Assembly: GCA_031263835.1 (NCBI GenBank) | Contig: JAISEZ010000200.1 | Location: 1 to 7,009 of the forward strand | Direction: 5' to 3' | Length of the DNA: 7,009 nucleotides | From: Tannerella sp. | Lineage (GTDB): Bacteria; Bacteroidota; Bacteroidia; Bacteroidales; Tannerellaceae | In this document: piece after piece, positions 1 to 6,703 of the stretch | How positions within the stretch are numbered: the first letter of the stretch is position 1 | Layout: each line of letters begins with the position of its first letter | Program-made: the position numbers and the translations under genes | The notes under the pieces: generated by a model | What the model was told of the DNA's origin: nothing | Databases searched by the model: none | Seen by the model: the letters and a program-made list of their open reading frames with translations, nothing else

Positions 1-34
1 TGGAATAAACGTACAACTGCGTGTCCAGCCACCT

Positions 35-76
35 ACTAACCATTAACCGTTAACCATTAACCACTAACCACTAATA
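35..76. repeat. 7-bp imperfect tandem repeat (ACTAACC/ATTAACC/GTTAACC)
   Basis: Six consecutive 7-bp units start at 35, 42, 49, 56, 63 and 70. The first five are ACTAACC, ATTAACC, GTTAACC, ATTAACC and ACTAACC; the last, ACTAATA, is degenerate. The stop codon of the outer-membrane channel gene (TAG, 73 to 71 on the minus strand) lies inside the last unit, so the tract begins within the gene's end and runs into its downstream flank. Similar low-complexity tracts occur between genes in Bacteroidota from general knowledge. No hairpin followed by a U-run is visible in the 70 bases after the stop codon, so no intrinsic terminator is called. Confidence 0.85.
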
Positions 77-1474
77 TTTATGTCCTGCGGTGCGGAGGTA
101 ATCCGTTTCGGCGACACGCAGCAGGGCTTTGGTTTCGATGTGTTTGCTCCACGCCTTCTGCCAGAGCGCCTGCGCCTCCAGCAGACCCGATACGGTTTCC
201 ATCCCCAGCTCGTAGCGGTCCCTGATGACGCGGAGATTTTCCTGCGTTTGCAGGTATTCGTCGCGTGCGAGGGAAGTCTTGAGCAGCGCCTCGTCCCAGG
301 TGTTCCATGCCTTCACCATCTCCAGCTGCAGCAGGTCGGCCGATTCCTGCATCCGGTATTCCGCAAGCGAGACGTCGGCTTTGGCCGAACGCACGCGGTT
401 GTCGCCCTCAATCCACTGCGTGAGGGGAATCTTGAGCGATACGACGGCTGAAAACGATGCCTTGTCAAACAGCTTCGTGTCATTGACAAGTATGCCGTTG
501 AGGTAGCTGTATCCGCCGCCGAGCGTCAGCTGGGGCATAAACTCGCTCCGGGCAAGGTTCACCTGCTGTTTCTTCAGTTCCAGTTCCCTGTGCAGGAGGG
601 CGTATTCCGCACGCACGCTCACGTCGGGAATCTCTTCCGGCAGGGCGACCGGCTGTGCGTCGGGCAGCGTGTCGGCCGGCTCGACGGAAGCAAACAGGTT
701 CAGCCCGAGAGTCATGCAGAGGTTCATTCGCGCCAGCCGCAGCCCGTTTTCCGCTTCGCGCACCAGCGTCTGCGCCTCGCCCAGCTTCACCTGCGCCTTC
801 ATCCGGTCGTTTTCCGTCACGGCGCCCGTCTCCACGCCGTGCCGCGCATCTTCCACCACGTGCCGGACGGCCTCCCTGTATGTCTGCGCGGCGAGGCGGA
901 GTTCCCGCACCTTCACGTATTCCCAGTAAGCCCGGTCGGTCTTGAGAATCACTTCGGCGTCGGAACGGGCGATGTTCAGCTGCGCCATCCGGCGGCTGAT
1001 TTTGGCCATCCTGTATGCCGCCGCAATCTTCCCGCCCACGTAAACGGGCTGCTCGAACTGTATGCCCGCCAGGCTCACGTTGTGCGGCTTCAGCCAGATG
1101 TCCAAATCCATGTTAGCCTGAGAAAACATCTGTCCCCAGAACTGCTTTTCCCAGTCGGGCATCGGCGTTTGGTTCATGGCGCCCGCCAGCGCTTTGGTGT
1201 CGAAGAGGGGATACTGTTTCCGGTAGCGGTAGTCCGCCGAGGAATACAGGTACGTCCCCTGCGCGAAGATGCGCGGCAGGAAGTTTGCCCGGTAAGCGTT
1301 CACTTCATAGCCGGCCTTGCGCAGCTGCATGTGCGCCGACCTGGCCTGGCGGTTGTTTGCCAGCGCCAGGGTTCTGCAGCTGTCCAGCGTGAGGCGGCTC
1401 TGCGCCTGTGCACTCATGCCGCCCGCCAGAGGCAGAGCGACGATGATTATCAGATATATCTTTTTTCCATTCAT
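71..1474 (-). CDS. TolC-family outer-membrane efflux channel
   Basis: The 467-residue protein is the outer-membrane exit duct of the tripartite pump whose other two genes lie upstream. A Sec signal peptide is clear: MNGKK, a hydrophobic stretch at about residues 6-19, then SAQA before QS, giving a likely signal peptidase I cut after residue 24. The mature start, LTLDSCRTLALANN at about 28-41, is the usual opening of the outer membrane efflux protein (OEP) fold. Two long helical repeats follow, at about 28-260 and 285-460, the internal duplication expected of TolC proteins. Length is normal for the family. The start at 1474 gives the complete signal peptide and is preceded by an A-rich AAAAGA, typical of Bacteroidota. 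The gene is intact but sits 787 bp downstream of the permease gene, behind a large repeat island, so it may be expressed differently from the other two. Substrate cannot be read from the sequence. Confidence 0.93.
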   Translation of the reverse strand: MNGKKIYLIIIVALPLAGGMSAQAQSRLTLDSCRTLALANNRQARSAHMQLRKAGYEVNAYRANFLPRIFAQGTYLYSSADYRYRKQYPLFDTKALAGAMNQTPMPDWEKQFWGQMFSQANMDLDIWLKPHNVSLAGIQFEQPVYVGGKIAAAYRMAKISRRMAQLNIARSDAEVILKTDRAYWEYVKVRELRLAAQTYREAVRHVVEDARHGVETGAVTENDRMKAQVKLGEAQTLVREAENGLRLARMNLCMTLGLNLFASVEPADTLPDAQPVALPEEIPDVSVRAEYALLHRELELKKQQVNLARSEFMPQLTLGGGYSYLNGILVNDTKLFDKASFSAVVSLKIPLTQWIEGDNRVRSAKADVSLAEYRMQESADLLQLEMVKAWNTWDEALLKTSLARDEYLQTQENLRVIRDRYELGMETVSGLLEAQALWQKAWSKHIETKALLRVAETDYLRTAGHKY

Positions 1475-1496
1475 TGCAATTGTCTTTTATTATTAA

Positions 1497-1578
1497 TGCG
1501 AATCAGCAGTTATACTGTGCGCGGCATGGTTTTGTGCATGAAAATAAAAAATAAATTATCAACACGGAGACACGGAGA
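1497..1578 (+). repeat. Left arm of the inverted-repeat element
   Basis: This 82-bp arm is complementary to 1721-1809. It starts TGCGAATCAGCAG, passes through an AT-rich stretch (about 1540-1558) and ends in two direct copies of ACACGGAG. In the minus-strand transcript it is the 3' half of a very long stem whose foot lies next to the ribosome-binding region of the channel gene. Confidence 0.88.
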
Positions 1579-1592
1579 ACACAGAGAAGTGC

Positions 1593-1607
1593 ACGGCGGA
1601 ACGCCGT
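1593..1607. repeat. Short hairpin in element loop (ACGGCG-GAA-CGCCGT)
   Basis: This is a perfect 6-bp stem with a 3-nt loop. The core resembles the second hairpin at 1662-1674 read in the opposite direction, since both contain GGAACG flanked by complementary bases. The loop of the element may therefore itself be a degraded inverted repeat. Confidence 0.75.
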
Positions 1608-1661
1608 CTTTTCTCCGTGCTCTCCGTGTAAAGAAAGAGGTTACCCGGAGGCCACAGAGGA

Positions 1662-1674
1662 GGAACTTCGTTCC
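1662..1674. repeat. Short hairpin in element loop (GGAAC-TTC-GTTCC)
   Basis: This is a perfect 5-bp stem with a 3-nt loop inside the loop of the 313-bp element. Together with 1593-1607 and the flanking GTGCA / TGCAC words (near 1590 and 1680), it suggests the inverted symmetry continues imperfectly inward from the arms. Confidence 0.65.
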
Positions 1675-1684
1675 ACCGCTGCAC

Positions 1685-1720
1685 TCTCCCCTCCCGTGTG
1701 GGGAGGGGCCGGGGGAGAGG
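1685..1720. repeat. REP-like C/G-rich palindrome
   Basis: CCCCTCCC (1688-1695) pairs with GGGAGGGG (1701-1708) around a short GTGTG loop, and outer TCTCC and GGAGA words flank the core. Palindromes of this C-rich/G-rich style are common dispersed intergenic repeats in bacteria from general knowledge. Here it is nested within the 313-bp element, directly beside the right arm. There is no U-run on either strand next to the stem, so it is not called a terminator. Confidence 0.7.
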
Positions 1721-1809
1721 TCTCCGTGTCTCCGTGTTGATAATTTATTTTTTATTTTCATGCACAAAACCATGCCGCGTGAAGTATAACTACTAACTGC
1801 TGATTCGCA
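1721..1809 (-). repeat. Right arm of the inverted-repeat element
   Basis: This 89-bp arm is complementary to 1497-1578. It differs from that arm by an insertion of about 7 bp (TACTAACTGCTGATT region, where ACTA is partly repeated) and three base changes. Its outer end TTCGCA (1804-1809) also pairs with TGCGAA at 1816-1821, giving a small hairpin with a 6-nt loop at the junction with the 23-bp array. Confidence 0.87.
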
Positions 1810-1833
1810 AAGGGATGCGAAATAACACAGATT

Positions 1834-2155
1834 TGTACACACTGTACGTGCCGGCTTGTACGGCGTGTACATGCCGGCTTGTACACACTGTACATGCCGG
1901 CTTGTACGGTGTGTACAAGCCGGCATGTACACGCCGTACAAGCCGGCATAAAGATGACCTTCATACCGGCATAAAGATGGCCTCCAAGCCGGCATAAAGA
2001 TGACCTTCATGCCGGCATAAAGATGACCTTCATGCCGGCATAAAGATGACCTCCATGCCGGCATGGAGATGACCTTCATGCCGGCATGGAGATGACCTCT
2101 GCGCCGGGGCAGAGATGACCTCTGCGCCGGGACAGAGATGACCTCTGTGCCGGGG
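1834..2155. repeat. Tandem array: 14 units of exactly 23 bp, each with a palindromic core
   Basis: Units begin at 1834, 1857, 1880 and every 23 bp to 2133, with no insertion or deletion; a degenerate fifteenth may occupy 2156-2178. Each unit is a 5-nt arm, a 5-nt loop, a 5-nt arm and an 8-nt linker that is usually NGCCGGCN. Exact GCCGGC is present in 10 of 14 units. Arms fall into three blocks: TGTAC/GTACA (units 1-5), TAAAG or TGGAG with CTTCA or CTCCA (units 6-11), and CAGAG/CTCTG (units 13-14, with unit 12 transitional). From unit 6 the loop is ATGAC, apart from ATGGC in unit 7. Arms also pair across the linker, making 18-bp palindromes such as CTCCATGCCGGCATGGAG at about 2051-2068. It lies between the permease and channel genes and would be transcribed if the operon reads through. 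Function is unknown. Confidence 0.95.
1857..1940. repeat. 84-bp near-perfect palindrome inside the 23-bp array
   Basis: From unit 2 to the arm end of unit 5 the sequence is its own reverse complement apart from two mismatched pairs, with the centre between 1898 and 1899 and no loop. The loop sequences of units 2 (GGCGT) and 5 (ACGCC) are exact reverse complements, and the linkers change from TGCCGGCT to AGCCGGCA across the centre. This higher-order symmetry exists only in the TGTAC block, because the ATGAC loops of later units are not self-complementary. Confidence 0.9.
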
Positions 2156-2186
2156 CAGAGAAGTTGCCCGGGTCCGGAAACCTGAT

Positions 2187-2214
2187 ATGCACACAAACAT
2201 GCCGTGCGCAGTAT
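2187..2214 (-). repeat. Diverged third copy of part of the inverted-repeat arm
   Basis: This 28-nt stretch matches the left arm segment 1512-1539 (reverse complement) at 24 of 28 positions and the right arm segment 1760-1787 at 23 of 28, with no gaps. It has the same orientation as the right arm. Flanking minus-strand bases (AGCAGTCAGTGAT near 2235-2247) also resemble the arm end AGCAGTTAGTAGT, so an older, rearranged copy may extend toward 2250. The 23-bp array is therefore bracketed by arm-like sequence on both sides. Confidence 0.6.
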
Positions 2215-2261
2215 TGCGGTTATATCCCGTTTATTTTTCATCACTGACTGCTATCTACCAA

Positions 2262-5200
2262 CTACTTCACCTTCACTCCGTAGAACAGTGCATAGAGTAC
2301 GGGAATCATCATCAGCGTAATCAGCGTACCGACGGTCAGTCCGCCCATGATGACGACCGCCAGCGAGCCGAAGAGGACGTCGGACAGCAGGGGAATCATC
2401 CCCACAATCGACGTGCCCGCCGCCATCACCACCGGCCGGAAACGCGACGACGACGCCTCGAGCAGCGCCTCGACCGCCGGCTTTCCTTCCTCCGTCAGAC
2501 GCATCACCTCCTCCAGCAGCACAATGCCGTTGCGTATCATCATCCCGACCAGCCCCAGCGAGGCAACGATGGCCACGAAACCGAACTCCTTCCCGCTTAT
2601 CAGCAGTCCGCCGACAATGCCGATGGCCGCCAGCGGGATACAGAGGAAGATAATCAGCGGCTTGCGGACGTCCCTGAACAGCAGTATCAGGATGACAATC
2701 ATCAGCACGATGGAAAGCGGGACGCCGGCAAACAGGTAGCGCGTCGATTCGGCGCGCGCCATGGATTCGCCCCGCCACGAAAGTTCGTAGCCGGCCGGCA
2801 GGGAAATCCCTTCGATTTGCCCGCGGATAGCGGCCAGCGACTGGGCGGGCGTATAGCCGAACATGTTGTTGCACTGGGCGCAGATGGCGCGTTTGCCGTC
2901 GAAACGCCGCACCACCGGGTCTTCCCACCGGAGCGTGATGCCGTCGCTCACCTGACTGACCGGCGGAGGCTCCAGCGCGTCCGAAAGCACGGCCGAAAGG
3001 CTTTTGGTTCCCATGAGCAGGCCGGTGACGGTGAGCCTGTCCAGCGGCGACATCAGGGTGGATACCGGGACGTTGGACAGGTCGTTGACCGGTTCGCCCT
3101 GCGCGTCGATGCTCCGCAGGTAGAGCGGCTCGGACGTGGAGCCGTTGTAGTATGTCCCGACCGGCATCCCGTCGGTGGCCGACAGCAGGGCCATCGCCAC
3201 GTCCGGACGCGAAACGCCGGCGTTGCGCGCCATCGTCTGGTCGTAGCGGACGCTCAGCACGGGCACCTGCGGCTCCCAGTTGCGGGTGGTCAGCATCACC
3301 GACGGACTGGCCTCCATCACGGCTTCGGCCCGGGCGGCGAGGTCTTTCAGCACGGCCGGGTCGGGGCCTTTGAACATGGCCTCAATCGGATAGGGCTTGT
3401 ACATCAGGTTGTATTTCTTGATGCGGACATAGGCCTGCGGATACTGCTCGGAAAGCTCCTTCTGCAGGGCGGGCAGGGCCTGCAACATGGCTTCGGGCGA
3501 GGTGAAATCGACAATCAGCTCGCCGTAGGCCAGCGACGGCTCGGCAATCGAACGCACGAGGTTGTAGCGGAAGGGCGTCCGTCCATAGCTTGAGGTCACG
3601 TGCGCCACGTCTTCCCGCGCCAGCAGGCGGCGTTCCATGTCCTGCAGGTCGGTTTTCACGCGGTTGATATGCGTCCCCTCCGGCATCTTGAATTCGATGT
3701 AGGCCTGTTCGTACTTGAAATCGGGAAAGAAGCCGTGCCGCACGTACGTGAATCCCCAGCCGCTCAGGGCAAGCAGCGCCACGGCAACCGCCAGTGTGGC
3801 CAGCCGGTGCGAGAGCATGAAGTACAGCGTCTTCCGCAGGGCCGTGTAGAAGCGTCCGGTGAAGACTTCGCCGCCGGCAGCCGGCGCATTCTTCTTCACC
3901 CTGAAAAAGAGGTCCGCCTGCACGGGCGCCAGGGTGATGGACAGTATCCAGCTGATGAAAAGCGAAACGGCCAGCACGATGAACATGTCGCGCACATAGA
4001 CGCCGGCCATGTCGGGCGAGAGGAAAATCGGGAAGAACGCCAGTATCGCAATCAGGGTGGCGCCCAGCAGGGGGAAGGCCGTCTTGCGGGCGGTGTTCGT
4101 CAGGGAGAGCGGTTTCTTAAGCCCCCGCTGCGTATCTACCAGAATCCCGTCGATGACGACCACCGCGTCGTCCACCAGCATCCCCATGGCCAGCACCAGC
4201 GCGCCCAGCGAAACGCGCTGCAGCGTGCCGTCGCACAGCCTGAGCACAATGAACGACCCCAGTACAACCACCAGCAGGTTGGTGCCAAGCACAATGCCGC
4301 TGCGGAAGCCCATCGTCAGCATCAGTACCGCCACCACGATGAGGACGGCCTCTATCAGGTTTTCCAGAAAGACGCCGATGGCTTCGTTCACCCGGTCGGA
4401 CTGGAAGAAGACCTTGTGAAAGTCAATGCCCAGCGGTATGCTGCCCTCGTATTCCATCCGGTGCAGATGTTCTTCCACCTGCTTCCCCACTTTCGTGATG
4501 TCGTACCCGTGCACCATCGAAACGGCCAGCCCGATGGCCCGCTGTCCGTCGTAGCGCATCATCTCGCGTTCCGGCTTCACGATGCCGGCGTGCACGTCGG
4601 CAATGTCCTTCAGGCGCAGCTGGTCGTTCTCGTGTCCCCGGATGAGCAGGTTTTCGATGTCGGCCACGCAGTCGTAGCTGTCGGTCACGTCCAGGCGTAT
4701 CCGGTGGTCGCCGCTGTCGAAGTATCCGGGATAGACCATCCGGTTCTGATTGCGGATGGTGAGCAGCAGCTCGTAGAAATGCACGCCCAGATGCGCCAGC
4801 CGGTCCTGACGGATGTCGATATAGACGCACGGCTTCTGTTCGCCGAAAGTCGTCACCTTGCCCACGCCCTCGACCGCGTAGAGTTCCCGCCGGATATTGT
4901 CAACCTGGCTGTTAAAGTCGGTATCCGAAAAGCCGTCGACGGTCAGGACGTAGAACAGCCCGTACACGTCGCCGAAGTCGTCCATCACGATGGGCGCATT
5001 CGCTTCGGCCGGCAGCGAGGGAGCGAGGTCGTTCACCTTGCGTCGCAGCAAATCCCAGTGCTGTTGAATCTCCTTCTCCGGCAGGGTGATGTCCAGCGTC
5101 ACCTGAATGATGGACAGGTCGCCGGACGACCTCGATTCCACCGTCCCGATACCCGACATGGAACGGATGGCCTTCTCCAGCGGGTCGGTCACCTGCAGTT

Positions 5201-5378
5201 CCACCTCATAGGCCGACGCGCCGGGATATACCGTCACGACCTGCGCGATACGCACCACCAGTTCGGGGTCTTCCATCTTTCCCATCTTCAGAAAGGAAAG
5301 TATGCCGCCCACTATCATCGTTCCCACCAGGAAATAGACAAGCAGGCGATTCTTCAATGCCCATGCCGCCAGATTCAT
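2262..5378 (-). CDS. RND-family multidrug efflux permease (AcrB-like)
   Basis: The 1038-residue inner-membrane antiporter couples proton influx to substrate export through the adaptor and the TolC-like channel. Architecture is canonical: TM1 at about 11-29, a first periplasmic porter/docking domain at about 35-330, TM2-TM6 at about 337-487, TM7 at about 523-541, a second periplasmic domain to about 875, and TM8-TM12 at about 878-1030. Family signatures include MEDPEL and VYPGASAYEVE near residues 35-60 and GMLVDDAVVVIDG in TM4, with the acidic pair D403/D404 of the proton relay. In TM10 the AcrB lysine (K940) position reads R949 in MMIRNGIVLLEE, a conservative change. The start at 5378 was chosen because its ATG overlaps the adaptor stop (TGATG) and gives the normal RND N-terminus; the longer open frame upstream lies inside the adaptor gene. 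Substrate is not predictable; drug-type (HAE) fits better than heavy-metal (HME) families. Confidence 0.95.
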   Translation of the reverse strand: MNLAAWALKNRLLVYFLVGTMIVGGILSFLKMGKMEDPELVVRIAQVVTVYPGASAYEVELQVTDPLEKAIRSMSGIGTVESRSSGDLSIIQVTLDITLPEKEIQQHWDLLRRKVNDLAPSLPAEANAPIVMDDFGDVYGLFYVLTVDGFSDTDFNSQVDNIRRELYAVEGVGKVTTFGEQKPCVYIDIRQDRLAHLGVHFYELLLTIRNQNRMVYPGYFDSGDHRIRLDVTDSYDCVADIENLLIRGHENDQLRLKDIADVHAGIVKPEREMMRYDGQRAIGLAVSMVHGYDITKVGKQVEEHLHRMEYEGSIPLGIDFHKVFFQSDRVNEAIGVFLENLIEAVLIVVAVLMLTMGFRSGIVLGTNLLVVVLGSFIVLRLCDGTLQRVSLGALVLAMGMLVDDAVVVIDGILVDTQRGLKKPLSLTNTARKTAFPLLGATLIAILAFFPIFLSPDMAGVYVRDMFIVLAVSLFISWILSITLAPVQADLFFRVKKNAPAAGGEVFTGRFYTALRKTLYFMLSHRLATLAVAVALLALSGWGFTYVRHGFFPDFKYEQAYIEFKMPEGTHINRVKTDLQDMERRLLAREDVAHVTSSYGRTPFRYNLVRSIAEPSLAYGELIVDFTSPEAMLQALPALQKELSEQYPQAYVRIKKYNLMYKPYPIEAMFKGPDPAVLKDLAARAEAVMEASPSVMLTTRNWEPQVPVLSVRYDQTMARNAGVSRPDVAMALLSATDGMPVGTYYNGSTSEPLYLRSIDAQGEPVNDLSNVPVSTLMSPLDRLTVTGLLMGTKSLSAVLSDALEPPPVSQVSDGITLRWEDPVVRRFDGKRAICAQCNNMFGYTPAQSLAAIRGQIEGISLPAGYELSWRGESMARAESTRYLFAGVPLSIVLMIVILILLFRDVRKPLIIFLCIPLAAIGIVGGLLISGKEFGFVAIVASLGLVGMMIRNGIVLLEEVMRLTEEGKPAVEALLEASSSRFRPVVMAAGTSIVGMIPLLSDVLFGSLAVVIMGGLTVGTLITLMMIPVLYALFYGVKVK

Positions 5379-6448
5379 CACAGCAGCCCTCCCACATTCG
5401 TTGGACTGACGGGCGGGAGCGGCTTCACCTTCATGCCGTCCCGGATGGCATGTACGCCGGCGGTGACGACCCGCTCGCCTTCCCGCAAGCCTTCCGTCAC
5501 CACCAGATATCCGTCGCGCCGCACTTCGCCGACGTGCACCGGCCGGGCTTCCAGCGGCGCCTCTTCCGAGGTGAAAATCCAGACATGCGGACTGTCGGCG
5601 CGCTCGAACAGGGCGGAAACGGGAATCTCGCACATGGCTTCCGCCCTTTTCCTGTGCGTAACGGTCACTTCGGCGCTCATGCCCGCGGCCAGCGTGACGC
5701 CTCCGGATTGCCTGATTCGCAGGCGCATCCGGTAGAGCTGGGCGGCGTTGCCTTTGGGCGCCATTTCAATCACTTCGAGCGGCAGCGGCGTGTCGGGCGC
5801 CGTCGAGACAACGGCGTCGAAACGTTCAAACTCGTTCCGGCGGGCATATTCCCGTACCGGCAAATTGATTTCCACCTGCCATTCTCCCGCGCCAATCATG
5901 GAGATGACCGGCATTCCGGCAGCGACGGTCTCGCCGGCCTTGTGCAGCTTTTCGCGGATGTAGCCGTCGAAAGGCGCCGTCAGGCGGGTATCGGTCAACT
6001 GATTCTTGTGATAATCGTATTTGGCGGTGATTTGCTCCAGTCCGTAAACGGCCTTCTCGTAGTCGCTTTTGGTAGCGCTTCCGCGGTGATAGAGTTCGAC
6101 GACCCGCTCCGCGGCGGCCTTCACCTGCTGATATTCGGCTTCGACAGCCGCCAGCTGCACGCGGTAGTCGCGCGCATCCAGCTCGGCAATCACCGTCCCC
6201 CGGCGGACAAACGTCCCCTCCGCATGGGGTATCCGCTCAATGGCGCCCGCAATCCGGAACGACACGTTCACCTCGGTATTGGCGCACACCTGACCCGGAT
6301 ATACCGACTTCTCCGACACGGCCGACAAGTGTACCGTATCAATTTTCGCCGTGCGCACAATCGGTTCCGCGTCGCTGTGCATCCGGCCGCATGAGACGCA
6401 GGCCAATGCCACCAGCGCCCATCCTGTCCTGAAAATGTTTTCTCTCAT
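5378..6448 (-). CDS. RND efflux periplasmic adaptor (membrane fusion) lipoprotein
   Basis: The 356-residue adaptor bridges the RND permease and the outer-membrane channel. The N-terminus is a lipoprotein signal: a hydrophobic run at 9-19 ending CVSCG, with C20 the likely lipidated cysteine (C17 is an alternative), so it is probably anchored to a membrane from the periplasmic side. Domains in order: first half of the lipoyl fold at about 58-95 (VSFRIAGAI and GTFVRRGTVIAELD), an alpha-helical hairpin at about 96-150, the second lipoyl half at about 153-187 (TRLTAPFDGYI, then AGETVAAGMPVI), a beta-barrel at about 188-265, and a membrane-proximal domain at about 270-345 ending GLREGERVVTAG. The short hairpin is typical of Bacteroidota adaptors. 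It is the first gene of the operon and overlaps the permease start by one base, which suggests translational coupling. A weak A-rich AAAAAGAACAAAG precedes the start. No regulator gene lies beside it. Confidence 0.94.
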   Translation of the reverse strand: MRENIFRTGWALVALACVSCGRMHSDAEPIVRTAKIDTVHLSAVSEKSVYPGQVCANTEVNVSFRIAGAIERIPHAEGTFVRRGTVIAELDARDYRVQLAAVEAEYQQVKAAAERVVELYHRGSATKSDYEKAVYGLEQITAKYDYHKNQLTDTRLTAPFDGYIREKLHKAGETVAAGMPVISMIGAGEWQVEINLPVREYARRNEFERFDAVVSTAPDTPLPLEVIEMAPKGNAAQLYRMRLRIRQSGGVTLAAGMSAEVTVTHRKRAEAMCEIPVSALFERADSPHVWIFTSEEAPLEARPVHVGEVRRDGYLVVTEGLREGERVVTAGVHAIRDGMKVKPLPPVSPTNVGGLL

Positions 6449-6541
6449 CTTTGTTCTTTTTACTGTTATGCCTTTAAGCCGTCCGGTTTTTCATTGCCGG
6501 CGACCGTTGGTTTTTCTTTCATTTCTCAATGCATGTCAGTA

Positions 6542-6549
6542 CGAAGGTA
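6542..6549 (-). promoter_or_regulatory. Weak candidate -7 element for the efflux operon
   Basis: TACCTTCG matches the Bacteroidota -7 consensus TAnnTTTG except for one base. It lies about 93 nt before the adaptor start codon, a plausible leader length. No good TTTG -33 element is present at the expected spacing of about 19-21 nt upstream, so the call is tentative. Confidence 0.25.
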
Positions 6550-6703
6550 CTGAAAGATTGGATACGAAGTGTACGGAAACAGAAAGTTTTAACCATCTTT
6601 ACCTGTGCGAACAGCGCAGACCGGCTATTCTTACCCCGTCCCGGACGCTGTTGTCCCGGAAATGAAGCCGGCCCCTGCAATGACATTATTTAAGGGAGAT
6701 ATA

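Larger units (their letters stand above)
1497..1809. repeat. 313-bp inverted-repeat element (MITE-like or composite intergenic repeat)
   Basis: The left arm (1497-1578) and right arm (1721-1809) are inverted copies of each other. The outer ends read TGCGAATCAGCAGTTA inward, and the inner ends are built of CTCCGTGT / ACACGGAG motifs. The right arm carries about 7 extra bases (near 1791-1797) and there are only three substitutions, near TTATACT; the inner roughly 60 bp, including an AT-rich block and CATGCACAAAACCATGCCGCG, are identical. The 142-bp loop has its own palindromes at 1593-1607, 1662-1674 and 1685-1720. No transposase, and no convincing target-site duplication, is seen at either end. 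It ends 22 nt before the channel start codon. It could be a non-autonomous mobile element or two inverted copies of a dispersed repeat; the sequence alone does not decide. Confidence 0.85.

Noticed and set aside
1685..1720. Intrinsic terminator between permease and channel genes
   Set aside because: The stem is strong, but no U-run follows it on either strand. It resembles a dispersed REP-type palindrome.
590..1789. Plus-strand open frame (399 codons) opposite the channel gene and part of the repeat element
   Set aside because: It is antisense to a clear TolC-family gene, low in hydrophobic structure, and continues into repeat sequence.
1491..1815. Target-site duplication flanking the 313-bp element
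   Set aside because: The bases outside the two ends (TATTAA on the left, AAGGGA on the right) do not match convincingly.
1834..2155. CRISPR array
   Set aside because: The units are contiguous, with no unique spacers of 30 bp or so, and the period is only 23 bp. No cas genes are present.
1510..2244. A 244-codon minus-strand open frame starting 17 nt after the permease stop codon
   Set aside because: It runs through the array and the inverted-repeat element. Its protein has a 23-residue periodicity, as expected from reading 23-bp units in all three frames, and ends in element sequence. It lacks any recognisable domain, so it is judged a translation of repeats, although its ATG position would permit translation.
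5379..5633. N-terminal extension of the permease frame upstream of 5378
   Set aside because: These 85 codons overlap the adaptor gene, are rich in Arg, Gly and Ala, and do not resemble RND N-termini. The ATG at 5378 gives the canonical start.
3600..5735. Very long plus-strand open frame (711 codons) opposite the permease gene
   Set aside because: It is a shadow of the GC-rich permease and adaptor coding sequence. The product is rich in His, Gln and Arg with no domain, while the minus strand encodes a complete RND protein.
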